A stretch of DNA of 64,000 bases from Cacajao melanocephalus (taxonomy: Eukaryota > Chordata > Mammalia > Primates > Pitheciidae). The DNA lies in contig CAUYLG010070467.1 of the NCBI GenBank assembly GCA_963573385.1, forward strand, positions 1-64,000. Direction: 5' to 3'. Shown here piece after piece: positions 1 through 10,624 of this stretch. The translations under genes were made by a program, and so were the position numbers. The notes below the pieces were generated by a model. That model did no database searches. It saw only the letters and a list, made by a program, of their open reading frames with translations, and was not told the origin of the DNA. The number at the start of each line of letters is the position of its first letter. Positions within the stretch are counted from its first letter, which is position 1.

Positions 1-165
1 TTATTGGTGTATAGGAATGTTTGTGATTTCTACACATTGATTTTTGTATCCTGAGACTTTGCTGGTTACTTATCAGCTTTAGGAGATTTGGGGCTAACAC
101 AGTGGGGTCTTCTAAATATACAATCATGTTGTCTGCAAATAGAGACAGTTTGACTTCCTCTTTTC

Positions 166-525
166 CTAACTGAATACCTTTATTTCTTTTTCTTGCCTGA
201 TTGCTCTGGCCAGGACTTCCAATATGTTGAATAGGAGTGGTGAGAGAGAGCACCCTAGTCTTCTGCCATTTTTCAAAGCGAATGCTTCCAAGTTTTGCCC
301 ATTCAGAACGATATTGGCTGTGGGTTTGTCATAAATAGCTTTTATTATTTTGAGATACATTGCATCAATAGTTAGTTTATTGAGAGTTTTTAGCATAAAG
401 GGCTGTTGAATTTTGTCAAAGCCCTTCTCTGCATCTATTGGGATAATCATGTGGTTTTTGTCTTTGTTTCTGTTTATGTGATGGATTATGTTTATAGATT
501 CACATATGTTAAACCAGACTTGCAT
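166..525 (-). pseudogene. L1 ORF2 reverse-transcriptase fragment
   Basis: A 119-residue open stretch matches the palm region of L1 ORF2 protein, the reverse transcriptase and endonuclease used for target-primed retrotransposition. Visible motifs are the RT motif A region ([13 protein letters not shown]) and a motif B-like block ([14 protein letters not shown]). The frame is open only because decay has spared it: the full ORF2 protein is about 1,275 residues and this piece lacks the endonuclease and the motif C region. It is the 3', non-inverted segment of the twin-primed L1. Not expected to be expressed. Confidence 0.85.
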
Positions 526-587
526 CCCAGGAATGAATCCTACTTGATTGTGATGGATAAATGTTTTTATGTGCTGTTGAATGTAAG

Positions 588-1248
588 TGGCCTAAATGCC
601 TCAATCAAAAGACACAGACTGGCAAATTGGATAAAGTCAAGACCCATTGGTGAGCTTTATTCAGGAGACCCATCTCACCTGCAAAAACACACCAAGGCTC
701 AAAATAAAGGGATTGAAGAAGATTTAGCAAGAAATTGGAAAGAAAAAAAGCAGGAGCTGCAATCCTAGTCTCATAAAACAGACTTTAAACCAACAAAGGT
801 CAAAAGAGACAAAGAAGGGCATTACATAATTGTAAAGGGATCAATGCAACAAGAAGAGCTAACTATACTAAATATATATGCACTCAATACAGGAGCACCC
901 AGATTCATAAAGCAAGTTCTTAATGATCTACAAAGAGACTTAGACTCCCACACAATAATGATGGGAGACTTTAACATTCCACTGTCAATATTAGACAGAT
1001 CAATGACACAGAAAATTAACAAGGATATCCAGGACTTGAACTCAGATCTGGACCAAGCAGACCTAATAGACATCTACAGGACTCTCCACCCTAAATCCAA
1101 AGAATATACATTCTTCTCAGCACCACATCACACTTACTCTAAAATTGACCACATAATTGGTAGTAAATCACTCCTCAGCAAATGCAAAAGAAGAAATCAT
1201 AAACAGCCTCTCAGACCACAGTGCAATCAAATTAGAACTCAAGATTAA
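588..1248 (+). pseudogene. L1 ORF2 endonuclease fragment (inverted segment)
   Basis: This plus-strand stretch encodes a decayed APE-type endonuclease domain of L1 ORF2. Recognisable blocks include [17 protein letters not shown] near 590-640, the catalytic-type MGDFNIPLS near 958-985, and a histidine-containing block ending SKIDHIIGS near 1138-1165. Frameshifts separate the blocks and the final S-D-H block near 1220 is out of frame, so no active nuclease can result. The segment continues without a long frame through the linker and RT start to about 2175. Confidence 0.85.
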
Positions 1249-2175
1249 GAAACTGACTCACAACCGCACAACTACATGGAAACTTGTTCCTGAATGACTA
1301 CCGGATACATAATGAAATGAAGGCAGAAATGAAGATGTTCTTCGAAACCAATGAGAACGAAGATACAACATACTAGAATCACTGGGATACATTTAAAGCA
1401 GTTTCTACAGAGAAATTTGGAGCACAAAATGCCCACATGAGAAGCGAGGAAATATCTAAAATCAACAACCTAACATCACAATTAAAAGAACTAGAGGAGC
1501 AAGATCAAACAAATTCAAAAGCTAGCAGAAGACAAGAAATAATTAAGATCAGAGCATAACTGAAGGACACAGAGATACAAAAAAAACCTTCAAAAAGTCA
1601 ATAAATCCAGGTGGTGGTTTTTTGAAAAGATAAACAAAATAGATAGTCCACTAGCCAGACTAATTAAAAAAAGAGAGAGAGAAGAGTCGGATAGATGCAA
1701 TAAAAAATGATAAAGGGATATCACCACCAATTCCACAGAAATACAAACTATCATCAGATATTACTACAAACACCTCTATGCATATAAACCAATAAATCTA
1801 GAAGAGAAAGATAATTTCCTGGACACTTACACCCTAGGAAGACTAAACCTGGAAGCAGCTGAATCCCTGAATAGACCAATAACAAGGTCTGAAGTTGAGG
1901 CAGCAATTAATAGCCTACCATCCAAAAAAACTCCTGGACTAGACTGATTCACACCCGAATTCTACCAGAGGTACAAAGAGAATCTGGTACCATTCCTTCT
2001 GAAACTATTCCAAACAATACAAAAAGAGGAAATCCTCCCTAACTTATTTTATGAGACCAACCGCATCCTGATACCAAAATCTGGCAGAGACACAACTAAA
2101 AAAGAAAATTTCAGGCCAATAACCATGATGAACATTGATGCAAAAATCTTCAATAAAATACTGGCAAACTGAATC

Positions 2176-3518
2176 TATTAATATATTTTTATTTAATCCA
2201 TAAGAATTTACTTTTAGGTAAGTATAAAACTCTTTCTTTTTTGCAAGTTATCTAAATAGAAATCTTCTTTATTCTAAAGCTTTATTTCATATTTTCTAGA
2301 TCATTTATGTATTATCATGTCCAGCTCCAGAATTTAGGTCAATTTAATATGTGTTTAGAGTGACTAATTTGTCAAAGTGCTGATATTGTGGTAAAAATAG
2401 CTGAAAAATAGCAGAACTAAGTTTCTACAATCTAAAATTATTTATTAAAAATCTAGGCTCCTCATAGGCTTATCAGCATACATTATGGACTTAGCACAGT
2501 TTCTGGTACTAATCAATTTAATGGTAAATATGAGTTTTTAATGGATGATATCACTTACAGTTATTATTTTTATTATTATAGTTTCATTTATGCAAATAAC
2601 ATAATTCCCTTTTCTTAAGTCACTGCTGTCTGTTGTGTGGTTGAGTCCTTGTTAATAAACCAATAGAGGAATAAATCGAATAAAGAAATAAAATGATACT
2701 AAAACTTCTATGTATATTTATTTTTGTCAAAAGCAAATAAAGGTACTAAACTTTACTAATATTTAATATACGGCATCAGGACCCTTAAGTCAAATGTCAC
2801 ATATCAAATGGAGTAGAGTTAAAATAATTTAAAAGGTCATAATTGTTAAGAATTTATCTGGCCACAGATAGTAAGCACATTTGGAATTAATCAAAATGGA
2901 AAGACATCAGGTATTTAAAATAAAGCCAGTTGTAACATTCAAAAATTTGAGGAGTTTGTTGTTTGTTTTTTGTTTTCCACTGGATCAGCTGCTGCAGATA
3001 TTAGGTTCCTTGTTTCTGTATCCATACACAAAAATCTGCATTAAAATTTCTGTTCCTGGAGATAGGGCAGAAACCAGAAAAATCTGCAGAACACATGATT
3101 AGTTTAAAACACAATTAATTGGATGACTAGTAGATTGGAATTTAGTCATTATACAAATTAAATCCTGTGCGGCACAGCTGCCAAAAGCATCCTATGTTTC
3201 ACAGATTAGACAATGTTTAATTAATAGATTAAAAATTAGTCAAGCAAAACATAAGCGGTATTCACACTTGCATTTTGACTAGCCAAATATAATGTGTGGC
3301 AGAAAATTTAGGCTTATTTACTAGGGAGTCACTCAATTTCAGGCTAAACAACATTTCCTGGTTCTGGCCATAAATCATTGCACTTGACTCACCATCAATT
3401 TTTATATATATTCACTATTTATTTAGCTCATTATATAATAATATTCATGATACATAATAGAGGCCATTATTTTGTGCAAAAATGTTCTGCCATGATATTT
3501 TTAGAATCTTTATTTTAT
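2176..3518. other. Single-copy AT-rich DNA, no gene seen
   Basis: Between the two inverted L1 insertions I recognise no repeat family and no credible coding region. A 73-codon frame at 2881-3102 has no recognisable domain and the base composition of its surroundings. Probably old neutral sequence. Confidence 0.6.
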
Positions 3519-4189
3519 AATGTTTTCTTTTTTTATTATTATACCTAAGTTCTGGGATACTTACGCAGGATGTGCAGTTTTGTTACATAGGTATACATGT
3601 GCCATGGTGGTTTGCTGCACCCATTACCCCATCATCTACATTAGGTACTTCTCCTAATGCTATCCTTCCCCTCCCCCCCACCCACCCCCTAACAGGCCCC
3701 AATGTGTGATGGTTCCTCTCCCTATGCCCATATATTCTCATTGTTCAACTCTCACTTATGAGTGAGAACTTCAGTGTTTGGATTTCTGTTCCTTTGTTAG
3801 CTTGCTGAGAATGATAGTTTCCAGCTTCATACATGGCCCTGCAAAGAACATGAATTCATTCTTCTTACAGCTGCATAGTATTCCATGAGGATGTGGAGAA
3901 ATAGAAACACTTTTACACTGTTGGTAGGTGTGTAAATTAGTTCAGCCGTTATGGAAGACAGCGTGGCAATTCCTCAAGGATCTAGAACTAGAAATACCAT
4001 TTGCTCCAGCAATCCCATTACTTGGTGTATACCCAAAGGATTATAAATTATTCTACTATAAAGACAAAGGCACACATATGTTTACTGCAACACTATTCAC
4101 AATAGCAAAAACTTGGAACAAACACAAATGCTCATCAATAATAGACTGGATAAAGAAAATGTGGCACATATGCATCAAAAATATTTTCT
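3519..4189 (-). mobile_element. Short L1 insertion with 5' inversion
   Basis: Positions about 3529-3888 are an L1 3' UTR and end of ORF2 on the minus strand, with the A-tail (read as T/ATT) at the left. Positions 3889 to about 4174 are the adjacent upstream end of ORF2 on the plus strand. The inner end of the inverted part (gtggcacatatgca) meets in L1 coordinates the start of the sense part (tcatggaatac), as twin priming predicts. A likely imperfect target duplication flanks it: aatgttttct at 3519-3528 and aatattttct at 4180-4189 (9 of 10 match). The element is complete in the window and strongly 5'-truncated. Confidence 0.88.
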
Positions 4190-4191
4190 AA
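3928..4191 (+). pseudogene. L1 ORF2 C-terminal fragment
   Basis: An 87-codon frame matches the cysteine-rich C-terminal end of L1 ORF2. It includes the block IPFAPAIPLLGVYPKDYK and, further on, TIAKTWNKHKCSSI. It lies on the inverted half of the small L1 insertion and stops in flanking DNA just past the insertion end. No upstream reading frame exists, so it is a fossil. Confidence 0.85.
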
Positions 4192-6365
4192 ATGAAAATT
4201 ACAGAGGATATATTTATGGGTATTTGACAAATAGCATGCACAACATTATTCCTCTTTCTGGTCTAAGCCAATAGATGATTCCTTTTTAACCAGTGGGTTC
4301 TACAGTTCCATATGCTTGCATCCTATTTATTGGAAAGTATTGAGAAGTCCCAAGTCCTGAGAACTACATCTCTGCATATTTTTATGCATAGCCAAATCAA
4401 TGACTGGTAAATGTGTAGCTTGTTGTCAGCTCTTTTTACAAGTCAGATCTTTCTGTCCTTCACAGAGAATCAGCTCTGTACTGGCACTTCAGGGTGGTAT
4501 CCAGGCACAAACTAAAAAAAGGCCTTAAAATGTGAGAGTTAATATTAAAAGCAACAGTCTGAAAACCATAGCAAATATTTACCATCTTTCTTCTCCTTAT
4601 CTTCAGCTAACACTTCAATAGGTCTACCTTTCTTTCTGAAAAATGTCATCAAACCTTCATGAATGAGATGTCAGACCTGATTACCTTGTCCTTACCAGGA
4701 AATGGCTAATGTTATAATCAGCTTATTTTTTTATTACTACACATGGAAGCTCCAAGAAGTTCCTCTAGGAATCTTCTGAGTTTCAGACATCTTCTTCACT
4801 GAGACTTTTATGTCACAAAATCCCTCAGTTCTTGTCATATTAATGATCAATTATCCCCACCCTACTACAGTAACTTCTTTTTTGTCTGATTTTCTGTTGG
4901 TATGAGGAACTCAAAAGTGACAGGATAAAAGTTGTAGCTATAAATTCATTGGAATTTCACTGAGAACCTGAAGGAAGTCTGAAGACAAAGAATTCTAATC
5001 CTATCAGCTCCAAATTCTGGTAAGAATTACATTAGGATAAGAATTACATAGTCATTAAGTGGGCCACTTGGCTAGACCAGGAGAACTTCCATTCTTTCTC
5101 CTACTCCTTGATTCCTGGGCCCATGCACTCTATCTGTTGGAAACACAGCACTATATAAGTCATTGATTCAAAGTATATAGCTTTTAAAAATACATTTTCA
5201 TGTTCATTCAGGACAGCAGCTACTCAGTAATGAAGCATCTGACTGAGCCCATGAATCTCATGGTCATACACTCATTGTCAAACTCTCTTTGATTTAAATG
5301 CTTCCCTTGACCCTAGACAATGCCAGCTGAAACCTGTGCCAGTAAGTCACAAGTCCTAAAAGTCTTTATATACAGGTACAAAAAAAGGCACTGAGAGCAG
5401 AAATAACAAACTCATAACCAGAATACAATTTAAATTTCAGAGATGATAAGCCACACTCCCCTCCATGTAGTAAAGATGTGGACAATCCATCTAAATTGTA
5501 CCAGATCAAGGACTTAGCATCAGTCATACATTCAGCAATGACAGCAGATAAACTATTCTTGATGAGAAAAGCCCTATGTCACTGTGCTCATGAACAGACA
5601 CTGGATGTATCAACATGTCAGTTGCATTCATAGGGTATAAGTACTGGGATGGCTGATGACAGGGGATGTTTGACCCAGATGAGTCATCTTGTTCACTTAG
5701 TTTGAAGTACCTCTTTTGAATGAGGATTTAACATGATGCAGAAACAAATCTGCATTTGTGTCCACTCTTACAGTTCCATCAGCATGCCACTTCTCCAGAA
5801 CTCTAACTTAGCCTCCGGGCCTTTCTCTCTTCTTCCTTTCAGACCTCTCACCAACAAACCAAACCATTGCCACTTCTCAAATGTTCAAGCATACCTTTAC
5901 CTCTCATAACTTATTCCATGAGACTAAGGTGATAACCATGTGTATTGCTCACAGTTCAGCTTGTTGGGAAGATTTCCCTCTCATCATTGTCCTCATAGCT
6001 ATATCTAAATGTGGATATGGAGCAGTGGTAGTCCATTTTTAGCTTGGAGTAACATACGGAGTGAGTCATCAACAACTGCTGTTCTAGCATGTATCTATGC
6101 ATGTATTGATTTATTGTATAAACATTTCTTCTTTATCAATAAAATAAAATATAATTTGAATTAAATGTAGGACTTTGGGTAAAAGAAAAAAATAGTGAAA
6201 AGGCCAGGAATAAAATGTTCATAAAATCAGTCTGTGAAGTTTGGTGCACTGAAAAGATATAGAAATTGTTTTGCTGCTGGGAGAATAGAGCACATATCAC
6301 GGATTTCCTTTGTAAAATATGTTTCTCTTCAGTGACAATACATCCATGAAACATTTCTTACCATC
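4190..6365. other. No gene; slightly richer composition, origin unclear
   Basis: No credible coding frame. Composition between about 4.4 and 6.1 kb is a little less AT-rich than the neighbourhood and looks like decayed formerly coding sequence. I suspect an old endogenous-retrovirus or MaLR internal region but cannot point to a diagnostic motif, and no purine tract or primer-binding site abuts the LTR at 6366. Confidence 0.4.
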
Positions 6366-6758
6366 TGGTATGGTTTAAATGTATGTGTTCCTCCCAGATT
6401 TATATGTTGGAACTCAAACTCCACAGTGATGGTATTAAGAGGTGGAACTTTTAGTAAGTGATTAGGTTATGAGGCCACAGACCTCATGAAGGAATTAAGG
6501 CTCAAGGGAACTAGCTAGTACTTTTTGGTCTTTCCATCCCTTCTACCACGTGAGTACATAATGTTTACCCCCTCAGGAAGATGCAGCAACAATGTCCCCT
6601 CTCAGAAGCAGAGACCAGACCCTCGATACATACTGAACCTGCTGGCACTTTAATTTTGTACTCCCATCCTCAATAACTGTGAGTCATAAGTTTACACAGT
6701 TTATATATTATTCAGTCTCAGGCATTTTGTTATAGCAGCACAAAAGAACTAAGACACC
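6366..6758 (+). mobile_element. MaLR solo LTR (MLT1/MST group)
   Basis: The block begins tggtatggtttaaatg and ends aaagaactaagaca. It carries the internal signature of MaLR LTRs, for example ttatatgttggaactcaa, then gatggtattaagaggtgg, then an actgtgagtcataa block before the end. About 390 bp is the normal LTR length for this group. No internal region is attached on either side, so it is a solo LTR left by recombination. TG and CA ends are visible; the flanking ccat-type duplication is weak. Confidence 0.8.
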
Positions 6759-8323
6759 ATTTATTACATAATCAAAAAATATAACAAGAAAAAAGGAAAA
6801 AGTGGCAAATTAAACTAAGATAATCAGGAGATGGCAGAAGGTTGATAAAAATAAAAAGTAAACGTGTAAAAGCTGGTCCTTTGAAAAAAATCAATTAAAT
6901 TAAACTCTAGCCAGACTAACCAAGAACAGAGAAGACAAAAATTACAGATATCAAAAATTAAAAAGGAGTCATCACTTATTAGCCCAAGTACTATAAAAGG
7001 AGAGTAAAGAATACTAAGAATGACTACAGCTACAAATTTGATAACTTACATAAAATGAATCAATTTCTTGAAAGCCTCAAACTAATGAAACTCACACAAG
7101 GAAAAATAGATAACATGATAGCCCTGTACAAATTAAAGATTTTGACTCAATAATTAATAACATTTGAAAAAATGTAGTACCAAACCCAGATACTTTTGTA
7201 TTCTACCAAACATTTCAGAAGAAAATAATACCAATATCCACAATCTTTGCCAGAAAAAAATAGAAGCAGAGGGAATATTTCCTAACTCCCTCTCGAGGCA
7301 AGAATTAACCTAATGTAAACTATTATCTTCTTAAACATCGATGCAAAATCCCTCATAAAATAATGACTAATTGAATCCAACAATATATAGGAAGAATTAT
7401 ATAACAGGATCAAGTAAGATTTATTTTAGGTAAGCAAGTCTGATGTAACATTAAAAAAGTCAGTCAACATAATCCACCATATCAACAGGATAAAGAAGAA
7501 AAATTATATTATCACATTAATTGATGCACAAAAAACATTGATAAAATCCAATACCTGTTCATTATAAAAAATTCTTGGAAAACTAGGAATAAAGAATAAT
7601 TTCCTTAACTTGATGAAAACATTTATATAAAAAAACATCATATTTAATGGTCAGAGATTGTATGCTTTTGTACTGATGTCCTTGGAAACAAGACAAAAAA
7701 TTCTCCCTTCACACTCCTATACAACAGGTATTAAATGACAAACTATTACAATAGGATAGTTTGACAGTTTCTTACAAAGTTAAACATAGCCTTACCATAT
7801 GATCTACAAATCATGCTTTTAGATATTTATGCAACTGATTTAAAAAATGGAACACATAAAAACCTGCATGTGGATATCTATGGTAGACTTATTCATAATT
7901 GTCAAAAACTGGAGGTAACTAATTTGTCCCTTAAGAAGTAAATGGGTAAAGAGAGAGTGGTACATGTATATAATGAAATACTGTTCAACAATAAGGAATG
8001 TACTACCAAGCCATGCAAATACATGAATGAATCTTAAATTTATATTACTGTCTGAAAGAAGACAATCTGAAAAGCTGTATACTATATGATTCCAAGGATA
8101 TAATATTCTGGAAAAGGTAAAACAATAGAGACATTTAAAAATATCAGTGGATTCCAGGAATACAGGGTAGGGGCAGAGGTAAATAGGTAAATCACATGGG
8201 ATCTTTCAGAGTGGTGGAAAACATTCTGTATTAAACTGTAATCATGGAAACAGGGCACCACAGATTTGTCAAAGCCTATAGGGCACAAAGAGTAAAACTG
8301 AATACTATGGAAAAAAACCCTTA

Positions 8324-8889
8324 TGATGGTTAATATTAGGTGTCAACTTGATTGCACTGAAGGATGCCTAGATAGCTGGTAAAGTTTGTTTCTGGGTGTG
8401 TTTGTGAGGGTATTGCCAGAGGAGATTAATATTTGAGTCAGTGGGCTGGGAAAGGAAGACTCACTGTCAATGTGAGTGGGTCCCATTCAATCAGCTGCCA
8501 GAATGTCTAGAACAAAGCAGTAAAAGAAAGTAGAATAAGCTGGCTCACTGAATCATCTGGCTTTCATCTTTGGCCCATGCTGGATGCTTCTTGCCTTTGG
8601 ACATCAGACTCCAGGTTCTTCATTCTTTGGACTCTTAGACTTACACCAGTGGTTTGCTGGGAGCTCTCAGGCCTTCAGCCACAGACTAAAGGTTGCACTG
8701 CTGGCTTCCCTAATTTTGAGGCTTTTGGACAGCCTGAGCCACTACTAGCTTCCTTCCTTCTCAGCTTGCAGACAACTTATCATGGGACATACCTTTTGAT
8801 CGTGTGAGTTAATTCTCTTCAATAACGTCCCTTTCATATGTACATATATCCTATTAGTTCTGTCTCTCTGGAGAACCCTGATTAATACA
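8324..8889 (+). mobile_element. ERVL solo LTR (MLT2B-like) inside the L1M
   Basis: This 566-bp block starts tgatggttaatattaggt, continues gtcaacttgattgcactg, and ends ctctggagaaccctgattaataca. These are hallmarks of MLT2-type ERVL LTRs, which are about 450-550 bp. The L1M 3' UTR sits on both sides, so the LTR integrated after the L1. Flanks show a near match (accctt left, acccat right) as a possible 5-6 bp target duplication. A 76-codon frame at 8577-8807 lies wholly in the LTR and is not a gene. Confidence 0.78.
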
Positions 8890-9092
8890 ACCCATATGTA
8901 ATGAAAAAATTAAAATCATTTAGGAGGTTAGGAGTTCCCAGGATAGAATGTAGAATGAGACAATCTAACCATATAACAAATTAAAAAAAAAAAAAACCTC
9001 ACTGAAAGTGCTGACTTAAGCGACTTTGGAAAGGAGTTTTTAAAACCAAATGTAGTAAGAACCAGATGTAAATACTGTTTTTACATTGGGTG

Positions 9093-9170
9093 AGATTTCA
9101 CCCAACTAGGTACAGGTTAACATTCAGAATTGTTAGATTTCACCCAACTAGGTACAGGTTAACAATTCTG
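9093..9170. repeat. 42-bp-period tandem duplication with inverted ends
   Basis: A 30-bp unit starting agatttcacccaactaggta occurs at 9093-9122 and again at 9135-9164. Between the copies is cagaattgtt (9125-9134), and its exact reverse complement aacaattctg follows at 9161-9170. The duplication lies in the 3' UTR of the old L1M, and its near identity suggests it is younger than the element. Confidence 0.85.
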
Positions 9171-9365
9171 AAACCATTACACATATATGCAAATTCAACA
9201 ATTAAATAAAAGAATGATGAACAATGGGAATCAGTTTTCTCACTTTCAAATTCTGTCGTTACAGACCAGCAAAAGTAGAATTATAGAATGATCAATGCGA
9301 TAATAATTAGAAGTCATCACTATGAATTCATACTTGGCTCAAAATAGGTACATATAGTTATATGA

Positions 9366-9452
9366 ATATAAGGTATTTGTATATTTATATGTGTATGTAT
9401 ATATGTATGTGCCTATTTATACATATATATATATACATATTTGATAACATAT
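9366..9452. repeat. AT-rich (TA/TATG)n low-complexity tract
   Basis: Alternating TA, TATG and TGTA units form a degenerate microsatellite within the L1M 3' UTR. The purest run is near 9421-9440. Confidence 0.8.
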
Positions 9453-10624
9453 AGGAACATATGTAGTTACTATACCGTTAACCTATATGTAGTTAAGAAC
9501 ATACATAGGAACACATACAATTCCTTGCTCTCTCAGCTAAGAAGACTAGAAGCAATGACACATCACCACACCTACTACCCAGATCTTGGTTTCTAATACC
9601 ATTCTCAGTAGAAGGAAACAGGGAGTCTCAGAAAAATGCTGAATTCCAGACCTTGGAAGGAAATATATATGATGAGTTTGTAGCATATTATAATGCCAGA
9701 AAATAGAATACTAAAACAAACAAAAGACACCCAAAAAACAAAAAGCAGCATTGGAAGTAAATTAAAGGGACACAGGAACCAACAAAAAAAGCTACTCATG
9801 TCCACATCTGGAACAATTTGGGCAACAGAATAAATAAAGTCGAATTAAAGTATAAAATAAATATCCACAAGTCTATATTGACAGAAAGAAATTACTGAAT
9901 AAAAAAATAGATGGAGAAGAAAAAATAAACCACTTATGCAGATGAATTCAAATAATTTGTGTAGATTCTACTCCCCAACATAGAGAGCATAACTTCCCAA
10001 ACATTTTTAAGGCATAGTAACTTCCTTCCAAAGTATAGAGTATGGATAAAGGAAAAAAGTAATTTTAAAGTGGAGAAGCTTAAACAAACAGAAAACAACT
10101 ACTCTGCCAAATGATCAAAGTCAACATCAACAGTGATAAGTCATATTGATAGCATATATCCTTGGTATGACATGATAGTGTCACTTCCCCTTGTGGTCTT
10201 CCTCCTCAAAACACATAACCAGTCTAATCACGGTGAAAAACATCTCACAAATGAGAGATGATCTACAAAATACCTCACCAGTAACACTCAAAACTGTCAA
10301 GGTTTTTAAAAACAAGCAAAGCCTAAGAAACTGTCTCAGTCAAAAGGTGCAACCACTAAATATAACATGGTATGTTGAATCAGACTGTGGAAGAGAAAAA
10401 GAATGTAAGGTTAAAAAACTAAGAAAATCTGAATAAAGTATGAACATCAGTGAATAAAAATGTGTATATCAATATTAGTTCATTTGTTAAGACAAATGTA
10501 GCATACTAATGTAAGCTGTCAATAATAGGGAAGACTAGGTATAAAAAATAAGTAAACTGTACTAGTTTCACAATTTTTCTCCAAATCTAACATTCTTTTT
10601 GAATAAAAGTTTATTTTTTAAAAT

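Larger units (their letters stand above)
1..2175 (-). mobile_element. L1 LINE with 5' inversion, 3' end off the left edge
   Basis: Positions 1 to about 582 read as L1 ORF2 reverse-transcriptase sequence on the minus strand. Positions about 580-2175 read as the preceding part of ORF2 (endonuclease to start of RT) on the plus strand. The two pieces abut in L1 coordinates: the plus piece ends at gcaaactgaatc (to 2175) and the minus piece begins at the very next L1 bases. Inverted upstream segment followed by sense downstream segment is the classic twin-priming arrangement, so the parent insertion is minus-strand. Many stops and frameshifts mark an old primate L1 (L1PB or older L1PA grade, inferred). 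The poly-A end and left target duplication lie outside the window. Confidence 0.9.
6780..10620 (+). mobile_element. Old L1M element (L1ME-like), sense, with nested LTR
   Basis: From about 6830 the sequence follows decayed ORF2 from the endonuclease-RT linker into RT (for example agctggtcctttgaaaaaa near 6869 and gtcagtcaacataatccacc near 7460). It then jumps at about 7740 to the last part of ORF2, with an internal deletion of roughly a kilobase inferred. The 3' UTR runs through 8320, is interrupted by an ERVL LTR at 8324-8889, and resumes to about 10620. The terminal part (tatcaatattagttcatttg near 10468 and the final aaaagtttatttt) is typical of L1M 3' ends. No long frame survives. Confidence 0.75.

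Noticed and set aside
4190..6365. Possible antisense ERV/MaLR internal region
   Set aside because: Only a general impression of composition and phrase order; no diagnostic motif, primer site or polypurine tract found.
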